In this document: positions 10,881 to 20,700 of the stretch, piece after piece
How the letters are laid out: every line of letters starts with the position of its first letter
Position numbering within the stretch: the stretch's first letter is position 1
DNA from: Posidonia oceanica
Taxonomy: Eukaryota > Streptophyta > Magnoliopsida > Alismatales > Posidoniaceae
Assembly (NCBI GenBank): GCA_037176725.1
Contig: JAZBRS010000050.1
Coordinates: 12,046,001 to 12,110,000 of the forward strand
Reading direction: 5' to 3'
Length of the DNA: 64,000 nucleotides
The notes under the pieces: generated by a model
What the model was told of the DNA's origin: nothing
Database searches by the model: none
The model's input: only the letters and a program-made list of their open reading frames with translations
Made by a program: the position numbers and the translations under genes

Positions 10881-11350
10881 TTTTTTTCTCCTTTTCGGCG
10901 TGACCTTGTCCCAGGAAGACAAAGTCACGCACCCCCTTTCTGCGATAGGAGAGTTGGCCTCTCTCCCCTCGCACTCTTTTCTTTCCTGCTGGCTTGTTCC
11001 CCAGACGGGGACGAGCTGCACCCTGTTTCCCCTCGCTTTGTCGCGTAAGTTTGGCCTCCCTGCCAGATCCTCGCGCCACATCACGTCCTTTTATCTTCTC
11101 TCTTGCATCATCTCCGCACTTTCTCAGCTAGCATTGCATATTAATTTAACATCATCAGCATCACTTGCGTGGCATCAGCATCTCTTCTAGTTGCACTAAC
11201 TTTTGTACTAACTTTCGCATCGCATTAGCATGCATTGCATACTTAGCATCATTCAACTGCACCTAGCATCTTGCACTGCGGCAATGGGCTACGACGTTCG
11301 GCCGAATAAGTAACTCACGCCAATAGCAAATCTTTTGGCCCTCCGGTCAA
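10881..11350 (+). other. 3' non-coding tail of A with further hairpins
   Basis: Contains GCGTGAC 10898-10904 / GTCACGC 10924-10930 with an inner TTGTC/GACAA stem around a CCAGGAA loop. It also contains a GGAGAG/CTCTCC pair (about 10946-10966), a GTTCCCC/GGGGAC pair (10995-11012) and then a CAT/GCA-rich stretch (11100-11280). Element F carries diverged versions of these hairpins on the minus strand (43120-43225). No gene seen. Confidence 0.65.
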
Positions 11351-11352
11351 AT

Positions 11353-11428
11353 GGGGTGTCTTGTCAACCCTGAGCAGCGGTCTCGGTCCCCTTGACCTCG
11401 CTCAGGGAGGGGCATCTGTTGACACCCC
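11353..11428 (+). promoter_or_regulatory. Polypurine tract hairpin at internal/3' LTR border of A
   Basis: The purine run AGGGAGGGG (11404-11412) lies directly upstream of the LTR start TGTTGACACC (11417) and is the expected plus-strand primer. Flanking sequence can pair: CCCTGAGC 11368-11375 with GCTCAGGG 11400-11407, GTCAAC 11363-11368 with GTTGAC 11418-11423 (the second pairing uses the first LTR bases), and GGGGTGTC 11353-11360 with GACACCCC 11421-11428. Part of the purine run then falls in an internal loop. The same design occurs in C and F. Confidence 0.75.
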
Positions 11429-14400
11429 ATTTCGACAAGGCTGAATCGGCAGACCTCTCTGGCGGCTAGGAAAAACCCAAAATCGCACATTTCTCTTCAT
11501 CCTTCTTCCCAAATCAAAACTCCAGCTCAAACCTCAAAGCCAAACCTAGAACCACACCCATTTTCTAACCCCAAAACCTTACCCCGAAACCATCCCAAAA
11601 CCTTACCCTGAAACCATCCAAAACCCAAGCCAAAACCAAACCCTAACCCTAACCCTCCTTTCTACCCTTCATAACCAGCCAACTTGACCTAAGCCTTTAC
11701 CCCTCTTCCCGAGCTCAAAACTTGACCAAAATCTATAGGAAAATCCACCAACACCCACTCAACAAACCTACTCTAGAACCTAGAAATTTCTGAACCTAGC
11801 CCATTCCCAAAAACCCTAGAAAACCTAGGTGAATTTCCCCTTTTTCTACACCTTGAAACCCCTCCAAAACCTTCTTAGAATCAAACCAAAACCTTAGACC
11901 CAATACCTTGAGCCCTAGACTACCCACTCGTCAATTTTCATCCCATTCCAAGACCTTTAAGACCTCCATTCACCCAAATTATCCTTTTCCCTCTCCAGGA
12001 TTATCTTTTTCTCTCTCCTCTCTCTCTCCTGATTATCATCTCCCTTTTCATCCCCTTCTTGCCCTTTCCCTGGCCTGGCTGTGGGCCCCCTTTGTGCTTC
12101 TATCCCTTCTCTATCTTATTCCTATTTTTATTTTATTTTTAGCACTTTTCCTGAATTTTAAAAAATCATTTCCCTCCAACTCATCTCTTTCCCTTTTATT
12201 TCTCCCTTTTTCCATTTTCTTCCTCCTTCTCTTTTCCTTTTCTTTCTTTTGCAAAAACCCATAAAAACCCCTAAAAATCTGTAAAATTCCAAAACATAAA
12301 AGAGACAAACCAGAACTCTAAGAAAAATAATTAAAAAACATTAAGCAAGCAATTAAAAACTTAAACTTAACTAAATCAAGCTAAAAAGAAAATCAAGCAT
12401 GCAAACTAAAAAATGCAAAACAAACCAAAAGAAAATACCAAAAATCTAGGAAAAAACTAAAATAAAACCAAAACCTACCAAAAGTAAAAACCCCGTCAAA
12501 AGAATTAAAAAAAAACAAACCCTAAAAAGAAGAATTAAAAAACAAACACTAAAACAAGTAATTAAAGAAGCAAAAGACTTAAACCTAATAAACATAAGAA
12601 GAACAACATAAAAAACTTAATCAAAAGGAAAAGAAAAACACACTTAAGAGAATTAAAAACAACCTATCAAACCAGAAAAATCTAACTAAAAACTTCAAGA
12701 AAAATCAACAAGTAAAAATCAAAACATAATTTAAAAGACTTAAGAAAGAAAAAAAAACCTAAAGAGACTAAGACTTAAAAATCCAAAACCAACCCAGATT
12801 AATACGAAAATAAATCCTAAAAAAATCCTAATCGATATTCTAAGCGTCCAACAAGGGAAACACAATTTTTAAAACAATTTAAAAAGATTTAACAAACACC
12901 TAACCAAATGGAAAACAAATTAAGAACAAAACAAAACCATAAAACCCTAATCAAGCCCAAAACACACTAATTAACCTAAGAACAGTCACTAAAAATCTAA
13001 TTAAAATCCTAACTCACAACACAACTTTTCTAGTATTTTTACTTATTTTTAATTTATTTTTTTTTTTCTTCTTCTAAATTTTATCTCCTTTCTCTTCCTT
13101 TCTTCTTCTTCCTTCCTTTCTTTCCCACTTCTCATTCCTCTCTTCCTCCCCTTCATTTTCTTTTTTTTTTTTACTGTGCTCAAGGCCCAGCCCATAGCCG
13201 GCCAACTCTTTCTTCTTCCCTCCATCTCTTCTTCTTCTTCCACTCTCCTCCTCTCTCACAGCCAAAAACGACAGCAGCCTCCCCCATTGGTTTTCTTTTT
13301 TTTTCAAACCTCCCTGACACCACCTTGACCTCCCACCATCACCCACGACCCACGACCACCATCACCACCCTACCCTGTGGCCTGAAACCAAGGACAGCAA
13401 CCCATCCTTTCTCTTTTTGACTGTTGAAAATCAGCAACTTTGGAGGGATCAAAACTTGGGATTTTGGAATCGGAAGGAGTTCGGCCGATACACCTGGAAA
13501 GACAAAATTCCCAGCTCTCTCACCCTTCTTCCAGAACCAAAAAAGACCCTGAATCCTCCCCGGAATTGAGCTCCAAACCCTTCAGCACCCAACACCTTCC
13601 AGAATGACCTTCCTCATTGCAAATCCACCACCACGAGCCTCCTGAAATCCCAGAACTTTGCCATCAGACTCACCAAGCAACCACCTTCCCAAGCCACCCA
13701 AAATCGTGTCCTAAAACCTTCCACACTCCTCACAGTCCACTACAAACACTTGGGTCCTCTTTTTTGCCAAAATCTTCAAACACCCATATCTTCCTCCACA
13801 CTCAGTGAAATCCACTTCTGTTTCCTCCCACGCACTCCCCGAGCAACCACCTAGCCGCCCGTGCCTTCGCCTCGCCTTGGAGCGCCGCATATCGCCGCGT
13901 CCACCTCGGCCTCCATCGGTGGAACTCTGCTGAACCAGATCTTGCCACGGGCTGTAGAACGCGCCCCTGGAAGCTCCGTCATCCTCCTCGGACCTCCGAC
14001 GACGCCCCCAAGCCTCCCCCGCACCAGCAGCCGCCGTCCTCCGCCGTCTCCACCTTCCTCCGGCCGGCCGAAAGTCACCTAGGTGGGTGGACTCTCCCGG
14101 CGTGCGTAAGGGCCGAAGAAAGCCTCCCCTGGATTCCCCTCGTCGCCCTCTTGCTCCTCGGCTTTTCCCCGAGGCGTTTCGTCGCCTGTGCCGCCCGCAA
14201 ACACTCGCCGGAGTTCCCTTCTTCTCCGGCACCGGTCGCCGGCGCTCCCCAACGCAGCAGCTTCTCCACGCGTGCCCGCCGCCGCCGACGCTCCGCCGCA
14301 CCCCTCCTCCGCCTCCGACGCCCCACCGGTTCCTCCCAGACCCCCGCCGCCTCGCGTCGCCCCTCCTCCACCGGTCCAGGAGAGCCGCCGGCGAACTCCT

Positions 14401-15711
14401 CCTCCTCCACTGTAAGCCTCCCCTCCTTTAGTTTTCATTTTTTCTTAACTTACATACTTTTCCCTTGCATTGCATTTCTTTTGTTTAAGTTTCTGATTAT
14501 TGCGTTTAGGTCCAAAGCATGTTAAGACTTATGTTATTTTGATCTAAAACCATGTTAAATTGCAAGATCTGTTTATAGTTTTTAATATTTGCATGATAAT
14601 CCACCTACTGTGCTTGCTAGTTGTAAAAAATTTCGTTTCAGCCCTTCTGTTTTCAATTTTTGCATCCAGGTCCTACAGTAGTTCATGTAATCTTAATGTG
14701 CATAGTTTGCCTTATTATATTGCATTCTGTATCCCTGTTTTTTTTCATTTTTGCTGTCTGATCCATTGCACTGTAAAACCTAGGTCTTAATTTAAATTGT
14801 TTGCATACTGCATTGCATGTTTGCCCCTCTGATTTTTCATTTTTGCATCTAAGTCCATTTTAAATGCATAGTAACCATTTTGCATGCATCTTAGCTTATT
14901 GTATTGCATTTTCAACCTTGTATTTTCAAAAATTGCATGTTAGTCCCCAGACCTTGATTTCAGAACACATTTTACATCTAAAATTGCATACTTGACCCTT
15001 GCATGATTTAAAAATGACATATAGGTCCTTGCATCCTTTTAAAGTCATGTAAAAAGACCGTTTTGCCCCTAAAGTTGCATCTTAGCTCCTATTCTTATAA
15101 AATTGCATATAGACCCTCCACTTGCATTCCCAGACTCCCCAGGACCCTGTTTTCTGGGAAAATTGCATTTTAGACCCTAGAGTTTTTCAAAATTGCTTTT
15201 TGCTTGTCCTTTGCTTTCAAAACTTCTTCTGATGCATGTCCCCTTTTCAAAATTGCATTCTAAGCCCAGTCTTTTACAAAACCGCATGCAACCCCTCCTG
15301 TTTTCAAAGCCCCTGCCTGTAAGCCCCAATCCTTTTCAAAAATTTGCATTTAAGCCCCTTTTCTTTTTTAAAATAGCATTTGAACTCCTTTTTTTTCCTA
15401 AAAGTCTTCCTCCTTGTCTTTTCTGGCATCTTGCATGCATTTGCATTCATGTAGCTTTGCATTAAGTTTCTTTTGCACACACCAGAGCCCCCTTAGCTCC
15501 CATCCACCTGGGAGGACCCTTTTGCACACCCCTAGGACCTCCTGAACACTTAGATCTGTTCTTCTCTCCTGTTCTGGCCTTTCCGCCCTGAAGCTGCGAT
15601 ATCTTCCAATCCGGCCGTTGGATCTCCTCAAACAAGCTGCCCAGGCGACCGCAGCGAGGCGCTCTTCAGCATGGACCAAGCGGATTTCAGATCAGACTCC
15701 AGGATTTCCAG

Positions 15712-16758
15712 GTATGCCCTCCTGAACCCTTGCATTGCATTCATTCGCATGCCATTTGCATAGTTTGCCTCGTTTTCGCTTTCGGTCTCTTTGAGCATGT
15801 AGAATAGGACCTCCCCTTCTTGTCTATCAATTCCAATCCCCGTTTCGCGTACTCTTGAGTGTTTGTGTTGTGTTTTCCCTGGATTTGCCACTTAATGTGA
15901 CTTTCCTCCCCCTTTTCCACGATCCGATCGCATCGCGAGCTTTGGGCAGCGTGCGAGACACACCGTGGAGCGGTTTAGTGGGAAACGGTCACGAAAGAGG
16001 TGGTAATCCCTCCGTTTGCTCACTCTCCCCTTTGTAGGTCTTTACACCTACTCCGTGTGGCCCCGAACAGCGTCTGTTCCCACACACACGCTGTCTTACC
16101 TCTCTTTGGCTTCTTCTGATCTTTTTCTTTGCATTAGTATTCGCATAGCTTTTTCGGGGTTTTGTTTCTCTGTTTTGGCACCGTTTTGTGTGCCATTCTG
16201 TTTCGTTGTCTCGTTTTGCGTGCCGCCTTGTTTTTTCGCTTGTTTTGCGTGCCAATTTCGTTCTTTTTGCATCGTTTTGCGTGCCATTCTGCTTTCTTGC
16301 CTCGTTTCGCGCACCGCCTTGCTTTTTTTGCTCGTTTTGCGTGCCGGTTTCGTTCTTTTGCACCGTTTTTGCGTGCCATTCTGTTTCGTTGTCTCGTTTT
16401 GCGTGCCGCCTTGTTTTTTCGCTTGTTTTGCGTGCCGATTTCGTTCTTTTTGCACCGTTTTGCGTGCCATTCTGCTTTCTTGCCTCGTTTTGCGTACCGC
16501 CTTGCTTTTTTGCTCGTTTTGCGTGCCGGTTCCGTTCCTTTGCACCGTTTTGCGTGCCATTCTGTTTTGTTGTCTCGTTTTGCGTGCCGCCTTGTTTTTT
16601 CGCTTGTTTTGCGCACCAGCTTCGTCCTTTTGCATCGTTTTGTGTGCGTTCCTGTTTCTCGCACTTGTTTTGCGTGTTTTACGCCGTTTTCTCTTGCATG
16701 TCGATCGCATTGCATGATTTTGTCGTTGTTTTGCTTTCTCGTCTGCATTTGCATATAG
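15712..16758 (+). other. Candidate intron inside 3' LTR of A
   Basis: Donor TTTCCAG|GTATG (15712), acceptor TTTGCATATAG|GGC (16758), length 1047. It contains about 17 copies of the 30-bp GTTTTGCGTGCC unit (about 16175-16680), the largest array in a plus-strand copy. Confidence 0.5.
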
Positions 16759-16983
16759 GGCTGTGATGCTTACTGCCTGGAGTTCTCACGAGCTAGGTTT
16801 CGCCTGGTTCGGGACACGGACAGCGTAGCTGAGCACTTAGAGAGCACGTTTACTTCCCCGCCTTGCATTTTCCCACTTAGAGCACTCCTTGAGCATTCAT
16901 TTAGGCATTCATAGGCACATAGGCATTCAATCCTGCATTTCCCTGCGTATGCGAGCGTAAGCCTAGAAAGACCGATTCTCGGG

Positions 16984-17016
16984 CGTGTCGGGGGTGCCTA
17001 ACACCTTCCCCGCACG
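16984..17016 (+). other. Conserved GC-rich hairpin near LTR 3' end
   Basis: CGTG 16984-16987 pairs with CACG 17013-17016, and CGGGG 16989-16993 with CCCCG 17008-17012, around GTGCCTAACAC. The block is almost identical in all six long LTR copies (about 2551-2583, 18045-18080, 27985-28020, 37085-37120 and 48774-48806). The role is unknown; a transcript-end or packaging structure is possible. Confidence 0.5.
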
Positions 17017-17332
17017 TAACAGGAGTCCTTGCCCTGTCTCTTGGCCCGCAATGACCATATTGCCCTTATCCTAGGCTAGAGTCATTTCATTTGCATGTAT
17101 TTGCATTTGTTTCCCTTTGCATTGCTTTGCTTTGCATTTCTTGCTTGGTTTTGCGTGTTAATTCACGCATTTCCCCCGGTTTTCCTTGTCTTCCGTTAAT
17201 AGACATGGTGGCGACTCTGATTTGTCTTATTTTTCCCTTTTCTCCTCGATTTTAAAGTGTTTTCGAGTTGAGCCTCTTTCTCGGATCCAATCGCCGCTAA
17301 TAGTGAGCCTGATTCCGATCGGGATCGCTACA

Positions 17333-17714
17333 GTGACATAGCAAGGGTGTAAAAGAAGCATTCAACATTCAAAAAGCATGTATTGTTGCCAAACAAGTAT
17401 GTAGACATGCGATGTGCGATAACTAAAGCAGTAATAAGCAAGTAAGGCAAGGAAAATAAAGACAAGTAAGCTGTAAAGGAAGTAAGAGCATAAGCAAGAC
17501 AATAAGTAAATAAACAAGCAGAAGCAGAGCCAAGCGAAAAGGGAGCGCAAACTGAGGCGAAAGAGGTTCAAAACCTAAGCAAAGTAGCCACAAAGCGACT
17601 TTCTAGGAGTTTGCACAGAAAAACGAGCAAAGCAGACAAAGAAGGCACACAAGGCAGGCAAAACTGCAAAAACAGGCGAGCAAAAAGCCAGGAACGAAAG
17701 CCGGAGTCTAGCTA
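17333..17714 (-). other. Leader fragment of B
   Basis: The reverse complement matches the leader of E (49141-49550) closely, including the stretch encoding LVWQ..YMLFE. Pyrimidine-rich, no conserved reading frame. The match breaks exactly at 17333, where the A LTR ends. Confidence 0.75.
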
Positions 17715-17732
17715 TCCCCAGCAGAGTCGCCA
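17715..17732 (-). promoter_or_regulatory. Primer binding site of B
   Basis: Minus strand TGGCGACTCTGCTGGGGA, one base different from the PBS of E, separated by one base from the LTR end. The tRNA is probably arginine by analogy with Ogre elements (from memory, not checked). Confidence 0.8.
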
Positions 17733-17733
17733 C

Positions 17734-20700
17734 TGTAGCGATCTCGATCGGAATCAGGCTTGCTATTTAGCGGCGATTGGATCCGAGGAAGAGGCTCGAC
17801 TCGAAAACACTTGAAATCGAGGAGAAAAGAGAAAGATAAGACAAATCAGAGTCGCCACCATGTCTATTAACGGGAGACAAGGAAAACTGGGGGAAATGCG
17901 TGAATTAACATGCAAAACCAAGCAAGAAATGCAAAGCAAAGCAATGCAAAGGAAACAAATGCAAATACATGCAAATGAGATGACTCTAGCCTAGGATAAG
18001 GGCAGTACGGTCATTGCGGGCCAAAAGACAGGGCAAGGACTCCTGTTACGTGCGGGGAAGGTGTTAGGCACCCCCGACACGCCCGAGAATCGGTCTTTCT
18101 AGGCTTACGCTCGCATACTCAGGGAAATGCAGGATTGAATGCCTATGTGCCTATGAATGCCTAAATGAATGCTCAAGGTGTGCTCTAAGAGGGAAGAGGC
18201 AAAGCAAGGAAAGTAAACGTGCTTTCTAAATGCTCAGCTATGCTGTCTGTGTTCCGAACCAGGCGAAACCTAGCTCGTGAGAACTCCAGACAGTAAGCAT
18301 CACAGCCCTATATGCAAATGCAGGCGAAAAAGCAAAACAACGGTAAAACCATGCAATGCGATCGACATGCAAGAGAAAACGGCGTAAAACACGCAAAACG
18401 AGGCGAAAAACAAGAAAGCGCGCAAAACGGTGCAAAAAGACAAGATCGGCACGCAAAACAGGCGAGAGAGCAAGGCGGCACGCAAATCGGTGCAAAAGAC
18501 GGTGACGGGCACGCAAAACTGTGCCAAAAATAGGGCGAGCACGCAAAACGACGAGAAAGACAAAGCAGGCACGCAAAACGGTGCCAAAACGAGGACGGGC
18601 ACGCAAAACAGTGCCAAAACAGCGAGATAAAACCTCGGAAAGCTGTGCGAATGCAAATGCAAGGAAAAGATTAGAAGCAGAAAAAGGAGAAGCAGAACAG
18701 CGCATGTGTGAGAACAGGCGCTGTTCAGGGCCACACAGAGTAGGTGTGAAGACCTACAAAGGGGAGGGTGAGCAAACGGGGGGATTACCACCTCTTTTGC
18801 GACCATTTCCCACTGAACCGTTCCACGATGTGTCTCGCGTGCTGCCCAAAGCTCGCGATGCGATCGGATCGTGGAAAAGGAGGAAGAAAGTCACATTAAG
18901 TGGTAAATCCAGGGAATACTCAACACGAAACACCCAAGAGTACGCGAAACGGGGGTCTGAGTTGATAGACAAGAAGAGGAGGCCCTATTCTACATGCTTA
19001 AAGAGACAGAAATCGAAAACGAGGAAAACTATGCAAATGGCATGCAAATGAATGCAATGCAGGGGTTCAGGAGGACATACCTGGAAATCCGGGAGCCTGA
19101 TCTGAGATCTGCTTGGTCCATGCCGAAGAGCGCTTCGCTGCGGTCACCTGGGCAGCTTGCTTGTGAAGATCCAACGGCCGGATTGGAAGATATCACAGCT
19201 TCAAGGCAGGAAGGCCAGAACAGGGGAGAAGAGCAGATCTAGGTTGTTCAGGAGGTCCTAGGGGTGTGCAAAAGGTCCTCCCAAGTGAAGGGGAGCTAAA
19301 GGTGCTTAGTGTGTGCAAAAGGATGCTAAAATGCAAGACTAAATGAATGCAGAATGCATGCACAAGCAAAGAGAAACAAGAGGAACAAACTTGGAAAAGA
19401 CAGGAGTTCAAAAGCATTTTTGAAAAAGAAAAGGGGCTAAAATGCAAATTTTCACAAAAGATGGGGTCCACAGAGGAGGGTTTTGAAAACAGGAGAGGGC
19501 AGAGGGTTATTTCGCAAAAGGCTGGGCTCAGAAAGCTAATTTGAAAAGAGGGTATGCATTGGAAGAAGTTTTGAAAACAAAAGAGATCAGAATGCAATTT
19601 TGGAAAAACTAGGGTCTAAAATGCAAATTTTCCAGAAAACAGGGTTCTGGGGAGTCTGAGGATGCAAGTGGAGGGTCTACATGCAATTTTGTAAGCATAG
19701 GAGCTAAGATGCATTTTTAGGGGCAAAACAGTCTTTTTACATGGTTTTTAAAAGATGCAAGGACCTATGTGTGATTTTTGAATCATGCAGGGGTCAAATA
19801 TGCAATTTTGTATGGTAAATATGCTCTGAAAACACTGATAAAGGACTGATGTGTAATTTCTGGAAAAAACAGGGGCCAAAATGCAATGCAGTAAGCAAAA
19901 ATGCATGCAAATAGTTACTGTCCATTTAAAATGGACCTAAATGCAAATGTGCAAAAATAGGAGGCAAAATATGCAATGCAGTATGCAAAAATTAAAAATA
20001 AAACCTAAGTTTCTACAGTGCATGGACCTATATGCAAAATCAGAAACATGCAGGGATGCAGAATGCAATTTCATATGGTAAACTATATGCAATTAAATGA
20101 ACTGATTTAGGGCAAGACTTATATGCAAAAATAAAAAACAGAGGGGCTAAAATGCAAAAAGTTACAACAGCACAGCACAGTAACAGGACTAGATTGCAAA
20201 TACAGAAAAGCAGAGATAAAAGCAGCAATTTAGCATGGTTTTTAATTAAAAACTAAGCAGATTAAAAGGCATAAGGATTAGAATGCAAAAATGAAATAAC
20301 TCAAGGCAGACATGCAATATTCACACAGAAACTTTATACTTGGAAAAATAAAGGAACAGTGACTTGCCGGCGATGGTAGGTACTGTAGCAGTAAGCTACC
20401 GGACCTTAGCACCGCCGGCACAGGGGGCTTGTGGAGGCGCTGATCGGCGGGAGCTGGAGCTGACGTCCGTGCGGAGCTCCGGGGACCGTCGGGGCGACGT
20501 CTCGTTGGGCGGAGCGTCCGAAGATCAGGGGACCGGCACCGGAGAAGAGGAACTGACCGACGAGTCGAGGACGGAGCAGGAAGGCCGGAGAACTGGTTCT
20601 GGTCGGCGGGAAAGCATCAGAGGAAGGAGAGAGAGCTGAGGAGGTGAAGAATTACCTTTTCGCGTGTCTGGTGCGTCCTCCCGACCTCAGCAGTGTCAGA

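Larger units (their letters stand above)
2904..17332 (+). mobile_element. Element A, 3' part of a Tat/Ogre-like retrotransposon
   Basis: A begins in the first RNase H, where Z interrupts it. It continues through the second RNase H, integrase, spacer, third ORF, hairpin arrays and polypurine tract to a complete 3' LTR (11417-17332). The right edge at 17332 abuts minus-strand leader sequence of element B, so A inserted into B. The presumed target duplication is GTGAC at 17333-17337; its partner is outside the window. Its 5' half lies to the left of the window. Confidence 0.9.
11417..17332 (+). repeat. 3' LTR of element A (5916 bp)
   Basis: Starts TGTTGACACCCC after the polypurine tract and ends GATCGCTACA. 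In order: C/A-rich start with a few CCCTAA units (11520-11700), CT-rich tract (11990-12250), a G-poor A-rich stretch (about 12250-13030), CT-rich (13030-13280), GC-rich (13840-14415), a T-rich tract with spaced TTGCATTTTAG motifs (14450-15460), a candidate intron (15712-16758) and a conserved 3' part with a GC hairpin (16984-17016) and a PBS-like decamer (17208-17217). Open frames inside are compositional. Confidence 0.92.

Noticed and set aside
11640..11665. CCCTAACCCTAACCCT, telomere-like repeat
   Set aside because: Only two to three units inside the LTR, within a general C/A-rich stretch; similar text occurs in the E LTR at the same place.
13840..14415. GC-rich open frames on both strands in the LTR as a captured gene
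   Set aside because: Low-complexity Pro/Arg/Ala composition, frame not kept in the E or B LTR.
14400..14425. CTGTAAGCC at 14412 as a second LTR splice donor
   Set aside because: The equivalent positions in E, B and Z do not keep a GT donor.
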